Shown: positions 13,560-24,029 of the stretch, piece by piece
Layout: each line of letters opens with the position of its first letter
Numbering within the stretch: the first letter of the stretch is position 1
Source: Hydractinia symbiolongicarpus
Taxonomy: Eukaryota > Cnidaria > Hydrozoa > Anthoathecata > Hydractiniidae
Reading direction: 5' to 3'
NCBI RefSeq assembly: GCF_029227915.1
Contig: NC_079876.1
Span: 1,490,001 to 1,554,000, forward strand
Length of the DNA stretch: 64,000 bases
Position numbers and translations under genes: made by a program
The notes under the pieces: generated by a model
The model's database searches: none
Told to the model about the DNA's origin: nothing
What the model saw: the letters and a program-made list of their open reading frames with translations, nothing else

Positions 13560-13970
13560 ACCACTAAAGCCCATGAGACTTGTAGTTTTTAAAATTGTTT
13601 TCATTTTTGATGAGACGGTGAACAAAAGAAGTTTAATCACCGGCAAACGAAAACCTGTGATTTCCCGTAAATCCCGGACTTGGCACCTATAGTCGAAAGT
13701 ATACAAAGAAAGTACCCAGGGAGTAAACTCATTTACCAAACGATTTTTTAAATTTATATTTTACCACTAAAGCCCATGAGACTTGTAGTTTTTAAAAATG
13801 TTTTCATTTTTGATGAGACGCTGAATAAAAGAAGTTTAATCGCCGGCAAACGAAAACCCGGGATTTCCTGTAAATCCCGGACTCGGCCCGTATAGTCAAA
13901 AGTATACAAGGAAAGTACCCAGTGAGTAAACTCATTTCCCGAACGAATTTTTAAATTATTTTTTCACCAC
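13560..13970 (+). repeat. Two consecutive hybrid monomers
   Basis: The first hybrid begins like the monomer at about 10.74 kb (tttttaaaattg) and continues like the one at about 13.16 kb (gacggtgaacaaaag, atcaccggc), with the switch between 13,596 and 13,616. The second begins like the monomer near 13.37 kb (tttatattttacc tail, tttttaaaaatg) and continues with the cccgggatttcctg form of 10.80 kb, with the switch between 13,799 and 13,857. Together they amount to a short insertion of two monomers by unequal exchange. Confidence 0.7.
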
Positions 13971-16900
13971 TAAAACGCATGAGACTTGTAGTTTTCAGAA
14001 ATGTTTTCATTTTTGATGAGACGCTTGATGAAAGTGGTTTAATCGCCGGCAAACGAAAAGCCGCGATTTCCCGTAAATCCCGGGCTTGGCCCGTATAGTC
14101 GAATGTATACAAGGAAAGTACCCTGTGAGTAAACTCATTTCCAAAACGATTTTTTAAATTATCTTTTCACCACTAAAACGCTTGAGACTTGTAGTTTTCA
14201 AAAATGTTTTCATTTTTATGAGACGCTGAATAAAAGAAGTTTAATCGCCGGCAAACGAAAACCCGCCATTTCCCGTAAACCCCGGACTCGGCCCGTATAG
14301 TCAAAAGTATACAAAGAAAGTACCCAGGGTGTAAACTCATTTCCCGAACGATTTTTTAAATTATTATTTCACCACTAAAGCCCATGAGCCATGTAGTATT
14401 TAAAAATATTTTCATTTTTGATGAGACGCTGAATAAAAGAAGTTTAATCGCCGGCAAACGAAAACCGCGACTTCCCGTAAATCCCGGACTCGGCCCGTAT
14501 AGTCAAAAGTATACAAAGAAAGTACCCAGGGAGTAAACTCATTTCCCGAACGATTTTTTAAATTATTTTTTCACCACTAAAACGGTGAGACTTGTAGTTT
14601 TCAGAAATGTTTTCATTTTTGATGAGACGCTTAATGAAAGTTGTTAAATCGCCGGCAAACGAAAACCCGCGATTTCCCGTAAATCCCGGGCTTGGCCCGT
14701 ATAGTCGAATGTATACAAAGAAAGTACCCAGGGAGTAAACTCATTTCCCGAACGATTTTTTAAATTTTTTTTCACCACTAAAACGCATGAGACTTGTAGT
14801 ATTTAAAAATACTTTCATTTTTGATGAGACGCTGAATAAAAGAAGTTTAATCGCCGGCAAACAAAAACCCGCAACTTCCCGTAAATCCCGAACTCGGCCC
14901 GTATAGTCAAAAGTATACAAAGAACGTACCCAGGGAGTAAACTCATTTCCCGAACGATTTTTTAAATTATTATTTCACCAGTAAAGCCCATGAGACTTGT
15001 AGTATTTAAAAATATTTTCATTTTTGATGAGACACTGAATAAAAGAAGTTTAATCGCCGGCAAACGAAAACCCGCGACTTCCCGTAAATCCCGGACTCGG
15101 CCCGTATAGTCAAAAGTATACAAAGAAAGTACCCAGGGAGTAAACTCATTTCCCGAACGATTTTTTAAATTATTTTTTCACCACTAAAACGCATGAGACT
15201 TGTAGTTTTCAGAAATGTTTTCATTTTTGATGAGACGCTTAATGAAAGTTGTTTAATCGCCGGCAAACGAAAACCCGCGATTTCCCGTAAATCCCGGGCT
15301 TGGCCCGTATAGTCGAATGTATACAAAGAAAGTATCCTGTGAGTAAACTCATTTCCGAAACGATTTTTTCAATTATCTTTTCACCACTAAAACGCATGAG
15401 ACTTGCAGTTTTTAAAATTGTTTTCATTTTTGATGAGACGCTTAATAAAAGAAGTTTAATCGCCGGCAACCGAAATCCCGCGATTTCCCGTAAATCCCGG
15501 GCTTGGCCCGTATAGTCGAATGTATACAAAGAAAGTACCCAGGGAGTAAACTCATTTCCCGAACGATTTTTTAAATTATTTTTTCACCACTAAAACGCAT
15601 AAGACTTGTAGTTTTCAAAAATGTTTACATTTCTGATGAGACGCTGAATAAAAGAAGTTTAATCGCCGGCAAACGAAAACCCGCGATTTCCCGTAAATCC
15701 CGGGCTTGGTCCGTATAGTAAAAAGTATACAAAGATAGTACCCAGGGAGTAAACTCATTTCCCGAACGTTTTTTTAATTCAATTTTTCACCACTAAAACG
15801 CATGAGACATGTAGTTTTCAAAAATGTTTTCATTTTTGATAAGACGCTGAATAAAAGAAGTTTAATCGCCGGCAAACGAAAACCAGCGATTTCCCGTTAA
15901 TCCCGGACTCGGCCCGTATAGTCAAAAGTATAAAAAGAAAGTACCCGGGGAGTAAACTAATTTCCCAAACAATTTTTTAAATTATTATTTCACCACTAAA
16001 GCCCATGAGACTTGTAGTTTTTAAAAATGTTTTTATTTTTGATGAGACGCTGAATAAAAGAAGTTTAATCGCCGGCAAACGAAAACCCGCGATTTCCCGT
16101 AAATCACGGACTCGGCCCGTATAGTCAAAAGTATACAAAGAAAGTACCCAGGGAGTAAACTCATTTCCCGAACGATTTTTTAAATTATTTTTTCACCACT
16201 AAAACGCATGAGACTTGTAGTTTTCAGAAATCTTTTCATTTTTGATGAGACGCTGAATAAAAGAAGTTTAATCGCCGGCAAACAAAAACCTGCGATTTCC
16301 CGTAAATCCCGGACTCGGCCCCCATAGTCAAAAGTATACAAAGAAAGTACCCAGGGAGTAAACTCATTTCCCAAACGATTTTTTAAATTTATATTTTACC
16401 ACTAAAGCCCATGAGACTTGTAGTTTTTAAAAATGTTTTCATTTTTGATGAGACGCTGAATAAAAGAAGTTTAATCGCCGGCAAACGAAAACCTGCGATT
16501 TCCCGTAAATCCTGGACTCGGCCCGTATAGTCAAAAGTATACAAAGAAAGTACCCAGGGAGTAAACTCATTTCCCAAACGATTATTTAAATTATTATTTC
16601 ACCACTAAAGCCCATGAGACTTGTAGTTTTTAAAAGTGTTTTCATTTTTGATGAGACGCTGAATAAAAGAAATTTAATCGCCGGCAAACGAAAACCCGGG
16701 ATTTCCCGTAAATCCCGGGCTTGGCCCGTATAGTCGAATGTATACAAAGAAAGTACCCAGAAAGTAAACTCATTTCCCGAACAATTTTTTAACTTTTTTT
16801 TTCACCACTAAAACGCATGTGACTTGTAGTTTTTAAAAATGTTTTCATTTTTGATGAGACGCTGAATAAAAGCAGTTTAATCGCCGGCAAACGAAAACCT

Positions 16901-17121
16901 GCGATTTCCCGTGAATCCTGGACTCGGCCCGTATAGTCAAAAGTATACCAAGAAAGTACCCGGGGTGTAAACTCATTTCCCAAACGATTTTTTAAATTAT
17001 TATTTCACCACTAAAACGCATAAGACTTGTAGTTTTCAAAAATGTTTTCATTTTTGATCAGACGCTTAATGAAAGAGGTTTAATCGCCGCCAAACGAAAA
17101 CCCGCGATTTCCCGTAAATCC

Positions 17122-17134
17122 CGGGCTTGGCCCG
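17122..17134. other. GC-rich 5-bp dyad present in one monomer haplotype
   Basis: CGGGC (17,122-17,126) and GCCCG (17,130-17,134) are reverse complements around a TTG loop. The dyad exists only in monomers with the gggcttggcccg form and is lost in the common ggactcggcccg form. It overlaps the start of the CENP-B-box-like motif at 17,130. It may be a chance consequence of a GC-rich stretch. Confidence 0.5.
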
Positions 17135-17146
17135 TATAGTCGAATG
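17130..17146 (-). other. CENP-B-box-like motif with a spacer one base short
   Basis: Read on the minus strand the 17 bases are CATTCGACTATACGGGC. The mammalian CENP-B box core is TTCG, four free bases, A, two free bases, CGGG. Here TTCG, A, two bases and CGGG are all present, but only three free bases separate TTCG from A. The motif occurs wherever a monomer reads gcccgtatagtcgaa, for example 97-113, 299-315 and 2,925 region relatives with tcgaatg. It is destroyed in the commoner form tagtcaaaag and in the cacctatag form. Binding by a CENP-B-like (pogo-derived) protein is speculative; the spacing change would probably abolish binding by mammalian CENP-B. Confidence 0.35.
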
Positions 17147-17424
17147 TATACAAAGAAAGTACCCTGTGAGTAAACTCATTTCCAGAACGATTTTTTAAAT
17201 TTTTTTTTCACCACTAAAACGCATAAGACTTGTAGTTTTCAAAAATGTTTTCATTTCTGATGAGACGCTGAATAAAAGAAGTTTAATCGCCGGCAAACGA
17301 AAACCCGCGATTTCCCGTAAATCCCGGGCTTGGCCCGTATAGTCAAAAGTATACAAAGATAGTACCCAGGGAGTAAACTCATTTCCCGAACGATTTTTTA
17401 ATTCATTTTTTCACCACTAAAACG

Positions 17425-17627
17425 CATGAGACTTGTAGTTTTCAAAAATGTTTTCATTTTTGATGAGACGCTGAATAAAAGAAGTTTAATCGCCGGCAAA
17501 CGAAAACCTGCGATTTCCCGTAAATCCCGGACTCGGCCCGTATAGTCAAAAGTATACAAAGAAAGTACCCGGGGAGTAAACTAATTTCCCAAACGATTTT
17601 TTAAATTATTATTTCACCACTAAAGCC
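17425..17627 (+). repeat. Reference satellite monomer (203 bp)
   Basis: Chosen as a clean example, in a register starting at catgagac. It is exactly 203 bp to the next start at 17,628. Landmarks: start box 17,425-17,432; dyad 17,442-17,463; a second atgagac word at 17,463; GCCGGC at 17,492-17,497; GC-rich middle with tttcccg and aatcccgg words at about 17,510-17,531; cggcccgtatag at about 17,534; GTATAC at 17,552-17,557; A/T-rich tail at about 17,594-17,615. Length variants of 200-202 bp arise from single-base losses, for example catttttatgag in place of catttttgatgag, or aatcccggctt in place of aatcccgggctt. The period is near the length of a nucleosome plus linker, common for satellites. 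Because 203 leaves a remainder of 2 on division by 3, any reading frame shifts at each monomer boundary. Confidence 0.95.
17442..17463. other. Perfect 9-bp dyad with 4-base loop inside the monomer
   Basis: The left arm TCAAAAATG (17,442-17,450) and right arm CATTTTTGA (17,455-17,463) are exact reverse complements separated by TTTT. The dyad recurs at the same place in every monomer that has ttttcaaaaatg followed by catttttgatgag, for example 2,033-2,054. In monomers with tttttaaaaatg one pair near the outer end becomes T-G, and in those with ttttcagaaatg an inner pair is lost, so the dyad is degenerate there. Short dyads able to extrude as cruciforms have been proposed as a general property of centromeric satellites. 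Any structural role here is inference. Confidence 0.8.
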
Positions 17628-18179
17628 CATGAGACTTGTAGTTTTTAAAAATGTTTTCATTTTTGATGAGACGCTGAATAAAAGAAGTTTAATCGCCGGC
17701 AAACGAAAACCCGCGATTTCCCGTAAATCACGGACTCGGCCCGTATAGTCAAAAGTATACAAAGGAAGTACCCAGGGAGTAAACTCATTTCCCGAACGAT
17801 TTTTTAAATTATTTTTTCACCACTAAAACGCATGAGCCTAGTAGTTTTCAGAAATCTTTTCATTTTTGATGAGACGCTGAATAAAAGAAGTTTAATCGCC
17901 GGCAAACGAAAACCTGCGATTTCCCGTAAATCCCGGACTCGGCCCCTATAGTCAAAAGTATACAAAGAAAGTACCCAGGGAGTAAACTCATTTCCCAAAC
18001 GATTATTTAAATTATTATTACACCACTAAAGCCCATGAGACTTGTAGTTTTTAAAAGTGTTTTCATTTTTGATGAGACGCTGAATAAAAGAAGTTTAATC
18101 GCCGGCAAACGAAAACCCGCGATTTCCCGTAAATCCCGGGCTTGGCCCGTATAGTCAAAAGTATACAAAGAAAGTACCC

Positions 18180-21060
18180 AGGGAGTAAACTCATTTCCCG
18201 AACGATTTTTTAAATTATTTTTTCACCACTAAAACCCATGAGACTTGTAGTTTTCAAGAATATTTTCATTTTTGATGAGACGCTGAATAAAAGCAGTTTA
18301 ATCGCCGGCAAACGAAAACCCGCGATTTCCCGTAAATCCCGGGCTTGGCACGTATAGTCGAATGTATACAAAGAAAGTACCCTGTGAGTAAACCCATTTC
18401 CAGAAGGATTTTTTAAATTATTTTTTCACCACTAAAACGCATAAGACTTGTAGTTTTTAAAAATGTTTTCATTTTTGATGAGACGCTGAATAAAAGAAGT
18501 TTAATCGCTGGCAAACGAAAACCCGCGATTTCCCGTAAATCCCGGGCTTGGCCCGTATAGTCAAAAGTATACAAAGAAAGTACCCAGGGAGTAAAATCAT
18601 TTCCCGAACGATTTTTTAAATTACTTTTTCACCACTAAAACGCATGAGACTTGTAGTTTTGAAAAATGTTTTCATTTTTCATGAGACGCTGAATAAAAGA
18701 AGTTTAATCGCCGGAAAACGAAAACTTGCGATTTCCCGTAAATCCTGGACTGGCGCGTATAGTCAAAAGTATACAAAGAAAGTACCAAGGGAGTAAACTC
18801 ATTTCCCGAACGATTTTTTATATTATTTTTTTACCACTAAACGCATGAGATTGGAGTTTTCAAAAATATTTTCATATTTGATGGGACGCTGAATAAAAGA
18901 AGTTTAATCGCCGGCAAACGAAAATCCGCGATTTCCCGTAAATCCCGAACTCGGCCCGTATAGTCAAAAGTATACAAAGAAAGTACCCAGGGAGTAAACT
19001 CATTTCCCGAACGATTTTTTAAATTATTTTTTCACCACTAAAACGCATGAGACTTGTAGTTTTCAAGAATGTTTTCATTTTTGATGAGACGCTGAATAAA
19101 AGCAGTTTAATCGCCGGCAAACGAAAACCCGCGATTTCCCGTAAATCCCGGGCTTGGCACGTATAGTCGCATGTATACAAAGAAAGTACCCTGTGAGTAA
19201 ATTCATTTCAAGAACGATTTTTTGTATTATTTTTTTACCACTAAACGCATGAGATTAGAGTTTTCAAAAATATTTTCATATTTGATGGGACGCTGAATAA
19301 AAGAATTTTAATCGCCGGCAAACGAAAATCCGCGATTTCCCGTAAATCCCGAACTCGGCCCGTATAGTCAAAAGTATACAAAGAAAGTACCCAGGGAGTA
19401 AAATCATTTCCCGAACGATTTTTTAAATTACTTTTTCACCACTAAAACGCATGAGACTTGTAGTTTTGAAAAATGTTTTCATTTTTGATGAGACGCTGAA
19501 TAAAAGAAGTTTAATCGCCGGAAAACGAAAACTTGCGATTTCCCGTAAATCCTGGACTCGGCGCGTATAGTCAAAAGTATACAAAGAAAGTACCAAGGGA
19601 GTAAACTCATTTCCCGAACGATTTTTTATATTATTTTTTTACCACTAAACGCATGAGATTGGAGTTTTCAAAAATATTTTCATATTTGATGGGACGCTGA
19701 ATAAAAGAAGTTTAATCGCCGGCAAACGAAAATCCGCGATTTCCCGTAAATCCCGAACTCGGCCCGTATAGTCAAAAGTATACAAAGAAAGTACCCAGGG
19801 AGTAAACTCATTTCCCGAACGATTTTTTAAATTATTTTTTCACCACTAAAACGCATGAGACTTGTAGTTTTCAAGAATATTTTCATTTTTGATGAGACGC
19901 TGAATAAAAGCAGTTTAATCGCCGGCAAACGAAAACCCGCGATTTCCCGTAAATCCCGGGCTTGGCACGTATAGTCGAATGTATACAAAGAAAGTACCCT
20001 GTGAGTAAACCCATTTCCAGAAGGATTTTTTAAATTATTTTTTCACCACTAAAACGCATAAGACTTGTAGTTTTTAAAAATGTTTTCATTTTTGATGAGA
20101 CGCTGAATAAAAGAAGTTTAATCGCTGGCAAACGAAAACCCGCGATTTCCCGTAAATCCCGGGCTTGGCACGTATAGTCAAAAGTATACAAAGAAAGTAC
20201 CCAGGGAGTAAAATCATTTCCCGAACGATTTTTTAAATTACTTTTTCACCACTAAAACGCATGAGACTTGTAGTTTTGAAAAATGTTTTCATTTTTGATG
20301 AGACGCTGAATAAAAGAAGTTTAATCGCCGGAAAACGAAAACTTGCGATTTCCCGTAAATCCTGGACTCGGCGCGTATAGTCAAAAGTATACAAAGAAAG
20401 TACCAAGGGAGTAAACTCATTTCCCGAACGATTTTTTATATTATTTTTTTACCACTAAACGCATGAGATTGGAGTTTTCAAAAATATTTTCATATTTGAT
20501 GGGACGCTGAATAAAAGAAGTTTAATCGCCGGCAAACGAAAATCCGCGATTTCCCGTAAATCCCGAACTCGGCCCGTATAGTCAAAAGTATACAAAGAAA
20601 GTACCCAGGGACTAAACTCATTTCCCGAACGATTTTTTAAATTATTTTTTCACCACTAAAACGCATGAGACTTGTAGTTTTCAAGAATGTTTTCATTTTT
20701 GATGAGACGCTGAATAAAAGCAGTTTAATCGCCGGCAAACGAAAACCCGCGATTTCCCGTAAATCCCGGGCTTGGCACGTATAGTCGCATGTATACAAAG
20801 AAAGTACCCTGTGAGTAAATTCATTTCAAGAACGATTTTTTGTATTATTTTTTTACCACTAAACGCATGAGATTGGAGTTTTCAAAAATATTTTCATATT
20901 TGATGGGACGCTGAATAAAAGAAGTTTAATCGCCGGCAAACGAAAATCCGCGATTTCCCGTAAATCCCGAACGCGGCCCGTATAGTCAAAAGTATACAAA
21001 GAAAGTACCCAGGGAGTAAACTCATTTCCCGAACGATTTTTTAAATTATTTTTTCACCAC
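18180..21060 (+). repeat. Block III: 8-monomer, 1,617-bp unit, duplicated
   Basis: The word ttttcaagaatatt recurs at an offset of 1,617 bp (about 18,253 and 19,870), as does gtaaaatcatttccc (18,591 and 20,208). Differences include gactggcgcg against gactcggcgcg, and ttttcatgag against ttttgatgag. The block introduces a distinctive monomer with ttaccactaaacgcatgag, gattggag and catatttgatgggacg, which recurs at about 18.84, 19.24, 19.65, 20.45 and 20.86 kb. Similarity between the two units fades after about 20.95 kb. Confidence 0.75.
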
Positions 21061-24029
21061 TAAAACGCATGAGACTTGTAGTTTTCAAGAATGTTTTCAT
21101 TTTTGATGAGACGCTGAATAAAAGCAGTTTAATCGCCGGCAAACGAAAACCCGCGATTTCCCGTTAATCCCGGGCTTGGCACGTATAGTCAAAAGTATAC
21201 AAAGAAAGTACCCAGGGAGTAAACTCATTTCCCGAACGATTTTTAAAATTTTTTTTTCACCACTAAAACGCATGAGACTTGTAGTTTTCAAATATGTTTT
21301 CATTTTTGATGAGACGCTTAATGAAAGAGGTTTAATCGCCGGCAAATGAAAACCTGCGATTTCCCGTAAATCCTGGACTCGGCCCGTATAGTTAAAAGTA
21401 TACAAAGAAAGTACCCGGGGAGTAAACTCATTTCCCGAACGATTTTTTAAATTATTTTTTCACCACTAAAACGCATGAGACTTGTAGTTTTCAAAAATGT
21501 TTTCATTTTTGATGAGACGCTTAATGAAAGAGGATTAATCGCCGGCAAACGAAATCCCGCGTTTTCCCGTAAATCCGGGGCTTGGCCCGTATAGGTGAAT
21601 GTATACAAAGAAAGTACCCAGGGAGTAAACTCATTTCCCGAACGATTTTTTAAATTTTTTTTTTCACCACTAAAACGCATGAGACTTGTAGTTTTCAAAA
21701 ATGTTTTCATTTTTGATGAGACGCTTAATGAAAGAGGTTTAATCGCCGGAAAACGAAAACCTGCGATTTGCCGTAAATCGCGGGCTTGGCCCGTATAGTC
21801 GAATGTATACAAAGAAAGTACCCTGTGAGTAAACTCATTTCCCGAACGATTTTTTAAATTATTATTTCACCAGTAAAACGCATAAGACTTGTAGTTTTTA
21901 AAACTGTTTTCATTTTTGATGAGACGCTGAATAAAAGCAGTTTAATCGCCGGCAAACGAAAACCTGCGATTTCCCTAAATCCCGGACTCGGCCCGTATAG
22001 TCAAAAGTATACAAAGAAAGTACCCAGGAAGTAAACTCATTTCCAGAACGATTTCTTAAATTATTTTTTCATCACTAAAACGCATAAGACTTGTAGTTTT
22101 CAAAAATGTTTTCATTTTTGATGAGACGCTGAATAAAAGAAGTTTAATCGCCGGCAAACGAAAACCCGCGATTTCCCGTAAATCCCGGTCTTGGCCCGTA
22201 TAGTCAAAAGTATACAAAGAAAGTACCCAGGGAGTAAACTCATTTCCCGAACGATTTTTTATATTATTTTTTTACCACTAAACGCATGAGACTTGTAGTT
22301 TTCAAAAATATTTTCATATTTGATGGGACGCTGAATAAAAAAGTTTAATCGCCGGCAAACGAAAATTCGCGATCTCCCGTAAATCCCGGACTCGGCCCGT
22401 ATAGTCAAAAGTATACAAAGAAAGTACCAAGGGAGTAAACTCATTTCCCGAACGATTTTTTAAATTATTTTTTCACCACTAAAACGCATGAGACTTGTAG
22501 TTTTCAAAAATGTTTTCATTTTTGATGAGTCACTGAATAAAAGAAGTTTAATCGCCGGCAAAGGAAAACCCGCGATTTCCCGTAAATCCCGGGCTTGGCC
22601 CGTATAGTCGAAAGTATACAAAGAAAGTACCCAGGGAGTAAACTCATTTCCCGTACGATTTTTTAAATTACTTTTTCACCACTAAAACGCATGAGACTTG
22701 TAGTTTTTAAAAATGTTTTCATTTTTGATGAGACGCTGAATAAAAGAAGTTTAATCGCCGGAAAACGAAAACCTGCGATTTCCCGTAAATCCTGGACTCG
22801 GCCCGTATAGTCAAAAGTATACAAAGAAAGTACCCAGGGAGTAAACTCATTTCCCGAACGATTTTTTATATTATTTTTTTACCACTAAACGCATGAGATT
22901 GGAGTTTTCAAAAATATTTTCATATTTGATGGGACGCTGAATAAAAGAAGTTTAATCGCCGGCAAACGAAAATCCGCGATTTCTCGTAAATCCCGAACTC
23001 GGCCCGTATAGTCAAAAGTATACAAAGAAAGTACCCAGGGACTAAACTCATTTCCCGAACGATTTTTTAAATTATTTTTTCACCACTAAAACGCATGAGA
23101 CTTGTAGATTTCAAGAATGTTTTCATTTTTGATGAGACGCTGAATAAAAGAAGTTTAATCGCCGGCAAACGAAATCCCGCGTTTTCCCGTAAATCCCGGG
23201 CTTGGCCCGTATAGTCAAAAGTATACAAAGAAAGTACCCAGGAAGTAAACTCATTTCCCGAACGATTTTTTATATTTTTTTTTTACCACCAAACGCATGA
23301 GACTTGTAGTTTTTAAAAATGTTTTCATTTTTGATGAGACGCTTAATGAAAGAGGTTTAATCGCCGGCAAATGAAAACCTGCGATTTCCCGTAAATCCTG
23401 GACTCGGCCCGTATAGTTAAAAGTATACAAAGAAAGTATCCAGGGAGTAAACTCATTTCCCAAACGATTTTTTAAATTATTATTTCACCACTAAAACGCA
23501 TGAGACTTGTAGTTTTTAAGAATGTTTTCATTTTTGATGAGACGCTGAATAAAAGCAGTTTAATCGCCGGCAAACGAAAACCCGCGATTTCCCGTAAATC
23601 CGGGGCTTGGCCCGTATAGTCGAATGTATACAAAGAAAGTACCCAGGAAGTAACCTCATTTCCCGAACGATTTTTTAAATTTTTTTTTCACCACTAAAAC
23701 GCATGAGACTTGTAGTTTTCAAAAATGTTTTCATTTTTGATGAGACGCTTAATGAAAGAGGTTTAATCGCCGGAAAACGAAAACCCGCGATTTCCCGTAA
23801 ATCCCGGCTTGGCCCGTATAGTCAAAAGTATACAAAGAAAGTACCCAGGGAGTAAACTCATTTCCCAAACGATTTTTTAAATTATTATTTCACCACTAAA
23901 ACGCATGAGACTTGTAGTTTTTAAGAATGTTTTCATTTTTGATGAGACGCTTAATGAAAGAGGTTTAATCGCCGGCAAATGAAAACCTGCGATTTCCCGT
24001 AAATCCTGGACTCGGCCCGTATAGTTAAA

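Larger units (their letters stand above)
3474..15190 (+). repeat. Block I: ~3.85-kb higher-order repeat of 19 monomers, about three copies
   Basis: The rare word tcccgaatga with the aaattaaatttcacc tail occurs at 4,611, 8,465 and 12,315, spaced 3,854 and 3,850 bp (19 monomers each). A second marker, the catttttatgag deletion, lies at 3,469 and 11,175, two periods apart, and again at 14,213. The copies are not simple replicas. The first interval holds a 4-monomer duplication, lacks the monomer with catatttgatgag found at about 8.92 kb, and lacks three monomers at about 7.89 kb. The second interval has all four. The gains and losses cancel, which is why the spacing looks constant. Confidence 0.8.
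15190..18200 (+). repeat. Block II: monomer set shared with 43.4-46 kb and 55-63 kb
   Basis: The marker order is a cagaaatctttt monomer, a tttatattttacc tail, an aaaagtg monomer and gtgaatcctgg. It is found at about 16.2-17.9 kb, 44.5-46.1 kb, 56.3-57.9 kb and partly 62.0-63.2 kb. Compared with the 43.4- and 55.2-kb copies, one monomer is missing near 15.6 kb: the distance between equivalent points is 941 bp here and 1,144 bp in both others. The rare words tttacatttctgatgag and ttggtccgtatagtaaaa at about 15.63 and 15.71 kb are shared with 43.97 and 44.05 kb. Confidence 0.75.

Noticed and set aside
17130-17146. A canonical CENP-B box
   Set aside because: The spacing is one base short, and I found no exact match in the consensus on either strand. 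It is reported only as box-like.
17130-17146. RNA polymerase III B-box or tRNA-derived element (TTCGA on the minus strand)
   Set aside because: Only TTCGA and one further base match; the flanking G and C positions do not. No A-box or tRNA-like fold is evident.
17594-17615. Bacterial-type terminator or promoter in the A/T-rich tail
   Set aside because: The T runs are part of every monomer, are not preceded by a GC stem, and there is no gene nearby.
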